DNA of 64,000 nucleotides from Amphimedon queenslandica (GCF_000090795.2 NW_003546261.1:50084-114083); one strand, 5' to 3'. Shown: positions 35,601-50,700, counted from the stretch's first letter. Numbers and translations are program-made. Notes: generated by a model not told the origin, from the letters alone.

Positions 35601-38600
35601 CCCTGAGTAACATATAAAGTGACATCAGTCTCTTCTTGTAAAATGGATATTGTTAGCTGCTTTTAGTCATTTACAAGTGTACAAATTGACCTCAAGTATA
35701 ATGATTATGACCAATACAATGATTATGACTTGGTTAGCATGAGGTGTAGCCAGACAAATGTCTAATTCTTTTATTTAAGTGACAGTAAAAGCAGTCTTTG
35801 TGTCCTTAGATAATATTATATGCATATTTTTAGCATTAGTGCAGATGTTTTTTTGAGGTGGGTGATAAATTAAGCAAATAGAGTGTATGTAATATTTGAT
35901 TAGAGTTATCATGATTTTTTACATTTGATTTAGTATCTATTGCACTCAAGTTATTGTACACTAATGAAAAATTAGCAAAGAAAGCTGAGAATATCTGGAC
36001 TAAAAAGTTTAAAAAAGTATGATTTGAATTTTTTGATCATTTTTAATTTATTTATTATACAGTATTTTAGTTCTGGCTTATCCATAGAAGACATTACTTA
36101 TCTTGATAAAGGGTTAGAGGCAATGGCAGTAATATTATCTGGCCAACCTCAACTGATGGCTACTTGGAAAGATTTTTCAGTGATATTTTTAGCCAAGCCA
36201 TACTCTTTTGAAATAATGAGGTTTGCAGAAACAACATGGCTTGTAGCATGTCCTTGCTTTAGCTCCTGTTACTAATCCTTCAAATGCTAATAGAATAAAA
36301 GTGTAATGTGTATTGTAATTAAACTCTTAAGGGTTTTAACAAAAGCAACTTATGATATAATATATATATTTATTAACATTGCATAATAATAAATACTTGC
36401 TTTTTGCAGGAGTTTTATTGTACTAGGTATTAATCGCTTGATTAGAGGTCAAAATGATGTATCATTTCGGAAACATTTTTTGGAACCATTGACAGCTACT
36501 TGTATGGCTGCATCTCAGAAAAAAAGACCTCATTTTTGCACAGGAAGTATTATAGAAGAAGTAATTGTTGTTGAATTAATTTTTGTCACACATGCATATG
36601 TATTGTTATGTTTAAAAAACTTTTAAAGAACTGGTTATGTTACCAACCAATAATTAGGCAAAGTCCTTAATGAAGTTATGTTTGTTTGTACATGTAGATC
36701 AATTTTAAAAAATAGTATGTAACATGGGTTTCTTTTGTTGTGCTAAAGTTTTGTTCTGTTTGTTTTTGAAGCTCCAAAAACAAATAATAAACCCACAAAT
36801 TTATTGAAAAACTCAGAGTAGACCACAGAATAAAATTTAAGCTCACAAAGTTCAATTCTCCCCCCCCCCCGAATTCCAACAAGAAACTTAATACTAGATC
36901 TATGCAGTAGTTGATTAAAATTATTCGTAAACATTGAAGTTTTTTTGTAGGGAAACAATTTTTTAAAGGACTTGACCCAGCTGATCATACAATATAAATG
37001 GGATATTGAAGACTATAATAACATTCTTGAGGATTGGATGAAGATTGTTTTTAATATGATTGATCTCACTGATCAAGAGACAAGGAATCAGTTACTAGAT
37101 TGGATAAATGAAAAAGAGAAGAAATTATGGATTAATTGGGAATCATCCTATTACGAACAGGTATTACTTATACTGTAATACTTCTCTAGCCTATTAAATT
37201 TAATTTTAAAAATAATTTTATTTTGTAGATTGAGAACTTATTAATAATACAATGCAATGAAGTACCACTGGAATACTTCATTAGGATTATTAATACATTG
37301 AAAGATGAAAAACTTAACAAACTAAACGTTAGTCGGTCTTCACTTTGATTTATATTTACTTTCTTCTCAAATTTTCAGGTTATAAATGTGTACTTGGGGC
37401 GGTTAGATCCAAAGCTACTTTCTGAGAAGCCTGAAAACGATTTTATTAGTCTTGCAATGACACAGTATGCAATAATTTTTTTATATTAGTTTTTTTCTAA
37501 ATAATAGCATCTTTTAACTGCCCATTTACTTTTATTTTATTTTTTAGTGTGTCTCAATCTAAAGTGCTGATTACATATTTTAGAACTGTCATTCATATGT
37601 ACTCAAAAGACAAAAAAATTTTGAAGTTTTTTGAAGATTTGATGTCACTTGATGTACTTCCATCTGAGGAATTTAATCAACAGTTAATGAATCAGCTTGA
37701 GCCTCTTGTTTCAAATTCAAGTTCAATTCTTCAAAATCAATTTAAAAATGAAAAAGAAAAATTTATTGTGAGTATTTATTACTTCAATAACTTCAGTGTA
37801 CCTGAGCTATCAAAAAAGCAAAAAGTGTATACCACTCTCAAATGTCCCATGACCACTACTTTATGCCCTCTCACAATTACCTGCTATATTTTAGCTACAT
37901 TAATTTCACAATTTACTGCAATATTGACTGCCCAGTAATTTTTTCTGCCTTCATAGTTTCTTGTATCTTTACTCATATTTAATTTTTCTTACTATAGTCT
38001 ATCATACCTCATTCTAATAATTCTTTTAACTGGATGATAACAAAAATGTTGCTTCAGGTAACTATTATTTTAAATTGTACATGTTATTGTCTGACAATTA
38101 AAATAGTTCATCATTGAATTTGTTAGCATTAAGCCTGGTTTACGCTCACCACAAAGTGCAACTTAAATAAGCGCAAAATTGAAATATGGCCAGTTTTGTG
38201 TCAATTTTTTTACATCAAAGGTCAGATGGCTCATACTGTTTAGTGTTGTTTTAGTATGGAATTGTATTTTAGTTCTAGTTCTAGTTTTTTCACTAAAATA
38301 AAAATATATTAATTTTAGTTTTAGTCCTAGTTCTTTGACAAGAAATACAATAATTTTAGTTCTAGTTCTAGTTTTCTGACAATAAATACAACAATTTTAG
38401 TTCTAGTTCTAGTTTTTTTACTAAAAATACAGTGATTTTAGTTCTAGTTTTAGTTTTTGGATTAAAAATACAGTGATTTTTTCTTGTTCTACTTTTTGAC
38501 TAGAAATACTGTGATTTTAATTCTAGTTCTAGTTCTTTTAATTAGACTTTAAAAGCTTGCGTTTAAAGACAGTTAATTAGAAAGGCGGGGCTCCTCCCTG

Positions 38601-38751
38601 CGCATGCACACTGATCTCATTGTCTTTGTGAGCGTAGTCAGCGTGAGCAGTCGTGGCTACCTGAGCTGAATTTGGGATTTTCTTATTTTCCCTCCCACCT
38701 CCCTAGTTACACTTCTATTGTTCATTATTATTATTATTATTATTATTGTTG

Positions 38752-38798
<47 letters not shown>

Positions 38799-41700
38799 TA
38801 TTAGTAGTCATTTATCTCCACTCACTTGAGTGTTGAGCCTCACTTGGGTTTAGTGTTGGTCCCCATCACTCACTCCCCCATCAATGTTTGGTCTGCCTGT
38901 AACCATCCTGAGGCTCGTGTCTGTTACCTGCGCTCCCTCCAGGTCGGAGACTACTCTGTGTGGTCCTTGCCCGGGGTGGGATTCTGATCCCAGGGTGACG
39001 CCATGTCCTCTTGCCCACACTCCCCTCCAGGGGTGTGGAGACTCCATGTGGCCCATCCCCATATTGGGATCCCATTCCCATGGGGAGGGCATAACCACTG
39101 GGTTCCTGGGCCACATCAGGTTCCCGATCCTCATCGGGATTCTGGTCCTGGGATGAAGGGCTCGAGGGCATGGTGTTAGCATGCCGGTCCCCTTCCCTCT
39201 TGCCATCCTGAGCAGGTGGGCATTCCCAGATGCCATATGAGGTGTCAGGTTTGGTTGCAGGTACGCAGGGAGGGGCCCTTGTGAAATTCCAAACCTCCTC
39301 CCTCCTCTTAAGAGGTTTCCGGAGGCTTTGTTATTAACTAAAATCATAGTAATTTTTGTTCTAGTATTAGTTTAGAGCTAAAGCCTCCAATACTTACGTT
39401 CTAGTTAAGTCATGCTAAAAATTAGAGTAATTTAAATACTAGTAGTAGCTCTTAACTAAGATCTTTTTTGTTATATTGCTGAGTTATGTTTCAAATGTAC
39501 AGCAAATGCAATATATTCAAAATAATAAGTTTTACTGCTGCCAATAAAATGATTAAAATGTCACAGGTACAGTTTATATAAAAATGTATCAGCTATGCTT
39601 TGCCTAAAAACATGTTCACCTGTTTATTGTAGTAGTTTGTAACCAATATTTTCAATTCTAGTATTAGTTCTAGTTCTAAGGAGGTTCAATAATTGTAGTT
39701 CCAGTAGTAGTTCTAGTATTTCAGGATTAATAATTTTAGCTCTAGTATAGAGTTCTTGTACTTTTAATTAATAATTTTAGTTCTAGTATTAGTTCTAGTT
39801 CTTCAAATAAATTATTTTTGTTCTAGTATTAGTTCTAGTACTTCTAATTAATAATTTTAGTTCTAGTATTAGTTCTAGTATTTTAGCTACAAAAAAGTAG
39901 TTCTAGTTCTAGTTCTAGTTTTTAGAACTAGAACTAAGCAGAACAATAATTATTTAGCTCTAGTATAGAAGAACTAGAGCAGCACTAGTCAAATGTAAAC
40001 CTGGCTTAATAGTTATGCTAGCAACAATGATTATTATTGCAACTGTTCCAATATGCATTTTGTAAAACTGCTGAAATAAAGTGTTTTATATACTAGTGTT
40101 CAAAATGAATGGTACATATATATGCATAAAATTTCCCACATACTTCAAAGTTTTCTAAAGACTGTGCATGTACCGTACATGTACATAATATAGTATACAC
40201 AAAAATATTATCAGATTAAAATATTATTAGGTAATCCTTCCAAAAGCGGATTTCAGCTCAGATTATGGCTTCATTTCTTCTTCTTTTAATGTTATGAATG
40301 AAGAAGATTTCTATTCTACTAGAACCAGAGCCATTCTTTATGTCATACATTTTGTTTTGAAAAGTGCTCCACTTACAGATTTCAGTTGCTTCGAGAGATC
40401 TTCAGGGCCTCTTTTTGTCTTGTCAGAGTTGTTTACTAAGATGTGGACTGTATTTATGAGATTAGGAGGCAATGTGAGAGAGAATTGCACACTAGAAGCT
40501 TTTAAAATGAAACTGATAGATAATGAAGAGGTTGCAAATGTTGTTGATATCATTAGTAGTTTAAAGTGTCTAGTTTCTAATATTTCAAAAACAATGGAAA
40601 CAAATGATATCACGTATGCTGATATTGAAGCAATTCTTAATGGGTATGATGTCTATCAAGCAATTGTTAACGTTACTGCAGGAGACAATGAACTGATAGA
40701 GATTACTATAGCACAGTTAGAGCTGTATCACTCTTCATTTGATAAGTGTGTCAAGAAAATTGAAGATCTTTTAGTTAGAAAACCAGAAAATTTTCCAGAT
40801 TTAGGAAGGTAATCCAGAAATATAACATATACCTTTTTCAATAATGAGCTTTTAATTGTGTATTTATATGCATGAAGGAATCTTCTAATATGCTGTACCA
40901 TAACAATATACAGCCTATAAAAATTTTTAATTCCTAGACCATATTTAACTTTTATATTTTATATAATTTTTAATTCTTAGGGAACATGTAAAGTCAGTTT
41001 TGTCTGAATATGATATTCCCTTTCCAGATGAATTAGACTCTCTGCTTAATGGTTGTGTCAAGCCATCCTCCACAACTATCAACATCTCAGTTTATGAAAC
41101 TGAAACCATAGCACAACCACTAGTTGTTTTTACATATCAGGCAAACCCTAAATGCTCTCTTGCCACTGTTCAATCTGCTGCTGAACGACTTGAAAGTTTT
41201 ATTCGGCCATTACTTGACTCAATTGACTTTCTTGTATTTAATAGTTTGCATAAGTCACAAATACTAGAGAAATGCATTCAATATTATCACAATGCCACTC
41301 ACAAAAGTGATTCACCTATAATTAAGATGCAGATATTAAATGAAGCAGTGGACAAAGCAGGTAGTGTCATAGAGCAGCTAATGGATGCTTCTGGAAACAG
41401 TCTCTCAATGAAAACTATTGTTGCAATATTCAAACCTGAGGAACTCAAATCATATGACTTACCTAATGAAGATAAAGAGCTACATCAGTTCTACAAGTTA
41501 CGGTGTGGCAAGTATTCAGAAATTGCTGCCTCTCAATCTATTATGACATTTTTGGAACTTAATAATGTAGTGAAACGAGTCAGGAGTCTTCAAAATGTTT
41601 GCATAAATTTTAAGCTAAGGAAGTGCTTGAATGATCCTATTATGATGAGACTTGTAGATGCATCAAAGGCTGCATTTGATGGAAATATCAAACTGAAGAA

Positions 41701-44700
41701 GGCTAATGAAGAAGTTCAATTTATCAAAAAAATATTTAATATTGTCAATGGCGGACTAATTGATCATCCTTTCTTTCTATTAATATCATCTTTGGAGAAC
41801 AATTGTCAGCTTTATGACTTTGCAAATGAACGTGGCTATGGTTCTGTTGAAGGAATGGATATTTTTTTGCAAGAGTATCGTTTAGTCACTACTGATCTTT
41901 TATTTGAAGAGTTTGAGGAAGATATATTGGACAAGCTCATTGCAGCAATGGAACTTATATTTCCATTTTTTGACACAACATGCACTTTGGTTGAATTGTG
42001 GGGTAATATTGCTAAAATTGGTGACATGAAAGTACTTAAAGTAGCCATTTCTCACTTGTTGACAGTTAATGAAAGGATTGAAGTTATTAAAGACTGGTTT
42101 AATCAGGCTAATGTAAGTAAAAGAGATCAATACATAAATAGCCTTTATGGTTGCATTATAAGCTATTAATGTAATTATTTAACCTTTAATATTGTATGGC
42201 AACATAAATTCAACAGCTTCTTTACTTTTTATGCTATTTGTAAAATATCAGATTATTATAGCTTCCATTAATATGTTTTTTGATTAAATAGGAAGAAGCT
42301 CAAGAAAATAATGAAAAAAAACTTGAAGCGATTCTTAGTTCAGGATGTTGCTGTTTTGACTTTGGTACTGGCTTTCATGTTAAAATTACACTAGAGTTTC
42401 AAAAGCATTCATCAGGTTAGAGGCCAAAAATTAGCAATATGGGTATAATTTGTCACTGAATAGAAGAAGTTCAACCGTCCACTCAGAAACCAAAAGTTTT
42501 ATTACAAAAAGAAATTGAGTCGCTATCACAGGAGTTAGGCTTTGTTAATTACAAACCTGAATCTGAACACGGAAAAAGATTGAATTGGTTTAATTCAGTA
42601 AGGAACATTAATATTATTGTTATTTTTGACTTATTTGGTTTACTACTGCAGTATAAGGATCTTGCTTTCAAGCTGCATGATTGTTATTCAGATCTGCAGT
42701 GTTTTGGTCATTTAGAATATCAGAATCCCCCTACAAAAATATTTACATTATTTCATATTGATGGAAGTGCTTCTTGGCTAGAGTTAGAAGCTGAGGTATA
42801 GTATTTTATAAAAATAAATGTATTGATTATTTATCTGTAAAATCATGCATCTTATAACAATATTGTTACAATAAAGATACCGTGTAGGTCTATCTGGAAA
42901 TTTATGCTTTAGAAAATTGTGCATGATCTATTTTTATGTGATAAAACTGTGGCATGTATTATTGAATGTGGCTTGTAATTATATAATTTTTGTGAATGTC
43001 TAGTCAAGCAAATTAAAGTCATGATAAAAAATTTTCTGAAAGATATATTATTTACTTACTTATATTTAGTATCATTTATACTATTTAATTCACTTTTTTG
43101 TATATACTTTCCACAGATAAGAAGATGCAATGACACAAGAAAAAAATTCATTTCTGATCTTGGTACATGTAGAAAGGATTATCTCCTCCTGTCATTCATT
43201 AATACACAGAAATTGAAAGTCATTCATGATAGCTTAATCAAGCTTACTGATATAGATAATTTACTAAGAAATGTGGGTTTTTTCTTTAAATTGGATCTAG
43301 ACTGTTATTCACATTTATTTGAATGTGTTCAGGTTAGTTCTTGTACTTTTGTAACTTTATCCTTCATGATTCAAAAAACATTAATTTGGCTGTAATTTAT
43401 TTGTTATATCATTTTATAATGTAAGTTACAACTTTATGCAGGAGTTTTTTGTCAGAATAATAAAGAATGTCATGGAAAAATTACCGTAAAACTGTGTCTA
43501 TTAACAAAACTATGAGAGCTCAGATATGTGGTTGCAATTGGTAGTTTAAAATTAGTGGCTTACCTTCATTGGCTTTAAATGAATTTAAAAGAAGCCTACA
43601 TGTGTACATGTATTAATTAACTAACTACAGCTATAATTACAATTTAGGCCAAAGGAATATATTAGAAGATATATCTACAAAACTAATCTATTACTTATCA
43701 TTTAGGATCTTCATACTTTTGTTGAGTCTAATGAGGAAATGAAGTCGCTTCATCCAGCAAAACTCACAGGGGAATTTCTAAAAGAGCTAATTAGCCTAAA
43801 ATCTGTCCAACCATATTTATTGGATTTTCTTAATCCTTTGGACTCTCCTTTAATATCACAAAAGCATGGACCTGTTAAAGATCATGTCACTTTCACTCTT
43901 ATTTCTGCACATAATGCAACTCCCATTGATATATTTAGACTTGTTTATTGGACATTTGAGAATTCATTCCCAATGTTTCATCAACTCTTTAGATGCTCAC
44001 CAAGGACAACAAAAGAAGAAATTAAGTTGTTTTTTGATCGAGTTTTACATTATCAAGCCATTGATAGATACCTTGTATTAGGTGTTAACATCATCAGGAA
44101 TGACTTGCAACAGGTACTTCACATTAGTGATAATTGGCCTTGCCAGCTATTATTATTTTTGTAATTAGTTCATTAATTGCGTTGATTTACTCTACCAAGG
44201 ATTATGCATTATTTTTAGTTTTTGTTTTACAGATATTTCTTGAGAAGTGTGCTACTCTTAAAACAACTGTTTCTAATCAATGCAAGTGTCCTGACAATGA
44301 AATCAAAATATGTCTTGTTGAATATTGTCCTTCACTTTTTCAACACATACCATGGATATCACAAAATAGCATCACAAAAATAGTAAGGATATTATGCATC
44401 ATTAATAGTAATGTTAAGGGATAATAATGTAGAAAGATCTTCCTGAATTCAATAGTATGGTCACTGAATTTCAGAAACACAATAAAGGAAAGGCATTTGA
44501 AACCTTTGAAGTTGTTTATGGATTGCCAGGTAAGATTTAGTATGATAGTTGTCACAAATAATTTTAATGTATGTGCACCCATATAGAAAAACTAAGGTTG
44601 TAGCATGATTGTGGCAACCTTGTAAGAAGTTGGTTGTCAATAGGTTGTCATTACCTGGTCACAACCTTGTAAAAACCTTAGATTTGGCACGTTTTTGGCT

Positions 44701-47700
44701 TGTGACAACCTTGTCACGATGTACAATCAATTTAATAGAATAACTGTAATCTGCAAGACTATCAACACACACACTGTATAATTATTATTGACATCCTAAT
44801 CTCATATAGTTTCAAATGATTTCTAGATACTTGTAATGTATCTATGACAGATGTAGCTAATGTATGAAGATGTAGATGTGTATTAATGTTATCTTTATTG
44901 ACTTGTATAAGTGCTGGTCAATGGTTCCCTTATATATGGTAGCAAGAGTACTAAAATTATGTACTCTTGATGGTAGCAATAGCTTTGCATCATTGTGGGG
45001 CACACTTAATAAAACCTCACCCATATAGTCTCACGTAGCCAGACTCTCCATCTCTTTTTGACTTTTGGACGTCCAAATGGTAAAAGGGGGGATGGGTCTG
45101 GCTACGCGAGACTATGCAGTTTCCTGTCAACCTCGGACAACCTTGTCACAAGGTTGTTATGTTTCTTATATGTTATAGTCACAACTTTATCACTTTTATA
45201 CAAGGTTGTTACTAGGTTGCTATATCCTTGCAATGTTGTGACCCAGTTGTAACAACCTAGAAATTTTTATATGCGTGTTAAAGAATAATTGTTTCATCAT
45301 GAACAGGTAGTGGAAAAACTCATTATATAAGGAGCCGTATTAAAGAGCATAGGAAGAATATAACAGAAAGGATTGTGGGAGCTGATCTTGCTAAGTACAT
45401 AAGGTCTTTGAGCATTAATGAAACATTCAATAAAACAAAATTGGTTAAAAGATTTCAAGATGATGCCCTTAATTCATCTGATGTATTAATGCATTTAAAT
45501 ATCAATTTAGTGTGGTCTAAAGTAAGTTAGTGATTAATTTTCAAATAATTTAACATGGTAATTTTACAATGAATTATATGAGACTGCAACGCATTTGATA
45601 CTCTTATTATTTAGAGTGATGATTATAAAGCACTGTTTAATGAGCTAGTGGAGGATATTAATTGGTTCTTTTTTGATTATTTTATTCTTCGATATGTTGA
45701 AGTCATGGAATATAAGTCAAGTGATGGAACTCCTTGTACTTCTCCTAAATCTCTATCATTAGTAATACCTACTGGTGTATCAACATCTGTATATGTTGAA
45801 GTAATTCATTCAATTTGTTATTTATACTTTTAAAATTATTACTTTATTATAGGCACCGTACTGGAATATTCCACTGACAGAAACTGAGAGGCGAGACTCC
45901 AATATGGAAAGTTCAATGGTTTCAAATGGGATCTCATTTAGTGAAATATTTACTGCCTCATTCAGTAATGAGTCACTTAATAGATCAAAAAGCAAATTTG
46001 AAGAAATTTTTCCTGTTTTTGCTCTCCTTGGCAAAGTAGTGGAACCACCACCATTGTATGATGTCAGTAGCAGTGGAGTACAGTTAGTTTGTAAGTATCT
46101 TAAGGGACATGATGATGAAACAGAAGAAAGACTTGATCATCTTATGAAATGTATGTATACAAGCCCTTGTCCTTTAAAAGGTTGTTTTATTTCTATGTTA
46201 TTCATTTCATATTAGTAACCGACAACAAGGTAGTTAAAATTGATGAAATCATTAAAGATGTGGATCCAGAAGAATCTCGCCTACTTCTTAAAAAGCACAT
46301 AGAAAGTGCCTTACCATCAGATTCTAATAATATGATGAAAACTATTTGTTTAAAGTAGACTGACATACAATTTACACTTAAACTAATTATAATACTTCTT
46401 CCTACATTATTCATTAGGTATTTGGAGAGACGTTGTCTATTTATGGAAAAAAGTGTCTTTTTCCAACAAAATCTTGGAATTCCTTACCCAGTTATTAGCA
46501 AAGATGGCAAAACAATTGGAAACTATAAAACAGCAGAACTGAGGTCAAATGTATTTGCATTGATGTTACAAGAAGTTACAAACTTTTGTAATCCATCTAT
46601 GTCTTGGTATTCAGAATCTTATCATAAACAGGTAAAAAGAATAGTGCAGAGCTTACTCTTAAATATTATTTTAGCTTCTTTATGATGTTGGAGGTGGTGG
46701 GGGTACTTTTAAGCTATTGTGTACAAACCCTGAAAAAATGCCTGATAGAGATTTACAATTATTGAAGAACATTGGCATCGTCATACCATCTTCAAAGTCA
46801 GTTGGTTTAAATTTACATAAAAGTTACATGTAGCATCAAGGGAACTAAATTAAGACAATTTTACAGAATTTTATTTATGCTGCTAAATTAATTGTGAAAT
46901 GATTGAATTTTATTAGTTTTAAATTCCAATGTAACAGATGCATACTGATGTTATTTTTACTAAGTTTATTTTATAGGGAGCGTCTTAGCACACAAATACT
47001 CTATGACTACCTTTCTTTTGCTTTAAATGTGAAGAAAGATGAGAATGGTGAGATTGGTCTAATACGGCAAAAGAAGTTTGTCCTCACAAGAGATTTTGTG
47101 TTCAAAATGCTTAATATACATGAGAGAAAGGAGTGTGGCATGCCATTAGTTATTAAAGGAGAGACAGGAGTTGGAAAAACTTTTCTTTTAGAGCTACTTT
47201 CTGCTCTTTGGAATCATTCGTGGAGTGAACAGTTGACGGTGCAAAGAAATAGAATTAAGGTATTGCACTTACATGAAAATAAAATAGTATTTAATGCAGT
47301 TTGTATGGTACTCAGTTTATTGATTAAGGTATATGCACATGTGCAAAAATGTCTCTTGTGTAGGGATTTTTTGTAGAAAAAATAGTAGCACTTCAAGAGG
47401 TTGTTAAGACTAGCAACACAGACTTAGAGGAAGTCCTGTCGCTCATGAAGGAAACAGCAAATGATAATATAGAAGAAGCTATAAACATAAAATCAGCTCA
47501 AGAGATGATTCGTAGAATATTAATTTTGAAAGACCCTAAGAAAAGCAATAGTTGCCTCTTTACTGTCTTGAGAGATCATTTTCAAGTCATTTTGTATGAT
47601 CCTGTTATAGCTAGTCTGCAGGTTCCAGTTGAACTTAACACTAATGAACAGGAATTTAATGAACTTTTGACTTTAGCTCTGACAAATTGTGATGAAAATG

Positions 47701-50700
47701 TGAGTAAAAATATTACTTTGTGGCCACTTAGAGCTGTAACTTTAAAATGACTTAAAATTAATGTTATTAGTTTATGTCGATATGTAATTCACTTTTGTTG
47801 TAGATAATGGCCATAGTTGTCTGTGGAATCCTTTATGGCAGATTAAGAGGAACATTTTATAAAAAAAGCATCCATGCAGGTAATAATGATTCATTCTTTT
47901 ATTATTCACTACTTTTTTAAGCTATGACTGCTGCAGAAATTGAGTCTTTTTTTCGTGATGTTCAGCGTCATGCTGGGTCACTAAAAGCACATTACAATAA
48001 ATATGTGAAGAATGCTCCCAGAAGTTCTTTGTATCAAAAGCCAGTTCTTACAGTGAGTAACTTTTTTGATGAAATTTGTGTCATTCCTTGTAGGTATTTT
48101 TGGATGAGATCAACACTTCGTCTTGCCCTGGCTTTATGAAAGAGATAATTATTGATGGTACAATTGATGGAAGAGTAAGCAATTGTAAATTAAAATATTG
48201 TAAACTTATTAATAATTTTAATCCATAAATTTTAACCTTTTGCCTAATTTCATTAAAGTTAATTGAATATGATTGTCAATGTGAATTCGGTTACCTCAGT
48301 TGTAAAAATTCTAATGTATGTTAATATACCCACCATTGCAAAAACATTAAACATGAAGGGCATTAAAGTTTAAACATAAAAAATTAAAAAGAAAACAAGA
48401 TTAAATAGGATTCTAGAGCAAAAGTTAGTACTGCATGCCTACAGATCTATCTTTTATATTAACAAAGGTGCATTATTTTTATCTGCTTTTATACTATCAA
48501 CAGTATTATTGACTGTTTTTACAAACTAGTATATCGAGACTTGTTTCTGTCTTATTCTAGTCTATATCTTCAGATGGAGAAATTTTTATAGTTGCTGCAT
48601 GTAATCCTCACAGAGCTGATAGTCTAGCAGCAGTTACCTTAACTAGTGCAAAAGATAGTAAAAATTGGTTTAACCCAACGTATAATGTTCAAAATCTTCC
48701 ACCAACACTCAAATTAATAATGTGGGATTATGAACAGTTAAAAGAAGCAGATGAACGTGAATATATTAAGGAAAAATTCCACCTTGAATACCCAGAAGTG
48801 GATCAAATTCAGTACACTTTCTTTGCTGAACAAATTGCCAAAGCCCAAAACTTAATACGTTTGTTTGCATCTGAAAATTTAAAGCATGATGGAATGAGTG
48901 ATGATGATGCTGTTCTTTTTGCTCAAAGTACTGTTAGCCAAAGAGACATTCAGAGGGTTTTTAAACTTTATTCATGGCTAAAGAAATGGTTTATGAGAGA
49001 CACCAAGTATAAAAATGAATCAGAATTTCAAGTCTCTGTTCGTGCAGTTTTTGTATCACTTGCATTAGTGTATTATTTTAGATTAAGCAGTGACGGAGCA
49101 GAGAAAAAAAGAAGTGAAAGTATTAGTAAAGAAAAAGGAGGATTTCGTAAATGTTTCAGAGAAAAGATGCATGAAGACCGTAAAGTTGGTGAATGTGGTG
49201 TTCCAATTACTTTTGATAAGGCATTAGCTGATGAATTAGCATGGGTCACTGAAAACATAGCACTTCCAAAAGGTATAGCACCAACTGAAGCACTAAAGGA
49301 AAATATCTATGCCATTATTGTATGTGTAATGACAAAAACTCCAGTTATAATTGTTGGCCCACCAGGATCATCGAAAACTATCTCCTTTAAAATAGTAGCA
49401 TCAAAATTCATAGGAACAAAATCAAGCAAGGAGAGCACTGAGGACTCTGATTTGTTTAAGAGTATTTTCCCTCAATATTATCAGTGTTCTCGTAAATCAA
49501 CATCACATGAAATTGAGATAGTATTTCAGAGAGCAATTGTGCGTCAAAAAACCTTTAATGAAAAAGGTAGTGACAACCTGTCAGTAGTTTTAATGGATGA
49601 AGCTGGTATACCTGAATACAGGCATGAATCTCTTAAGGTTCTACATTACTTTTTGGATGATCCACTAGTAAGTTATAGTTGAGAAAATTTGATGATAGTT
49701 TTTAAAATAATTATATTAATTTTTCAGGTTTCATTTGTTGGCTTATCAAATACAGTATTAGATGCTGCTAAAACTAATCGTGCCATTAGTGTTTATAGAA
49801 CTGAAGCTTCTCATGATGACCTACTGCAGTTAGCAAAATATTCATTTTGTCATGGTAAACCTAATGGTAGCATTGATGACAAAATAGAGATTATTGAGGG
49901 TTTTATAAACATCTATGAACAAATGATGAGTATTCCTGATTTCAGCAGTTTTTTTGGCTTGAGAGACTTCATTCATTTTTTTACTTATCTTAGCAGTGAC
50001 CAGCAAATCTCACCTGAATCTGTTGTCAAAGCTTTAGAGCAAAATTTTAGTGGAACTGAACATTTTGATGAAATATTATGTGCTTTTCTTGAAAATGTAA
50101 GTGCTAAAATTTGTTGTTTTTTAAAATTTAATATTCTATGCTACAGATTGGTTCAAAACCCAACAAAGTGCAACGAAGGTCATTGGTTGATATATTACGC
50201 AGTAGCTTTGTGCAGGAGCCACAAGATTTACTCTCTGAGAACAAAATGCGGTACAAGTTACTTATTGATAGTAGTGAGGATCAATCATTGATCAGACTGC
50301 TTTTTACTTTTGGTATACTGAAAAGAAATAAGACTAAAATACTCTCTTGCTCTAAACTTCCTGGAGACAGTGATGCACAAAAGGTAAGAACTTTTAGCTA
50401 CTAATAAATTAGAAAATTTAAGTATGCTATGCACAAATTATAATAATTATTACAGCAAGGTATAAAAGTGCAGACACTGAATTAAAATCCCACTTGTTGT
50501 TGGCTTTTGATAAAGTGTGCTAAGTAAACTGAACAGCATGCTTCATTTGCTGACAAAAGAGCATATACATGGCATTTGGAGCAACTCTGGAATTTATTTT
50601 CATCAAATCAGCTCAAAATTTTTATGCATCATAAATGCATGTAAGGAAGTTTAAGACAAGTGAATTGTCACTTAAATGATATTTATGTTATTATGTGGTT

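Larger units (their letters stand above)
38223..39990. repeat. TTAGTTCTAG array split by a GC-rich insert
   Basis: Intron 13 of the RNF213-like gene contains dozens of degenerate copies of a TTTTAGTTCTAGTTCTAG motif at about 38258-38545 and again at 39335-39990, ending in a short inverted stretch (CTAGTTTTTAGAACTAGAAC). Between the two blocks are a CG-richer spacer and a long GC-rich segment. It behaves like a satellite or expanded minisatellite. Confidence 0.85.
32524..44382 (+). other. RNF213-like gene, exons 1-21: N-terminal arm
   Basis: Exons: 32524-33049, 33120-33352, 33807-33937, 34029-34148, 34194-34327, 35934-36016, 36063-36220, 36410-36560, 36951-37160, 37229-37327, 37379-37464, 37548-37767, 37998-38057, 40231-40808, 40981-42112, 42292-42415, 42464-42597, 42652-42795, 43117-43332, 43706-44113, 44233-44382. 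These encode about 1,700 mostly helical residues, as expected for the RNF213 N-arm and linker. Exon 1 has a distinctive segment (NYCWPCDQPAVVFPWCHLVP) that I do not recognise. The first exon end is the least certain because donor-like sites occur inside the tandem repeat. Confidence 0.75.

Noticed and set aside
36676-36988. Minus-strand open frames in intron 8 of the RNF213-like gene
   Set aside because: They cross the poly-C run and have no domain or splice support.
38850-39347. 165-codon minus-strand open frame and overlapping frames in the GC-rich insert
   Set aside because: Long stop-free frames are expected at high GC; several frames are open at once, there is no domain, and the insert lies in an intron of a gene on the other strand.
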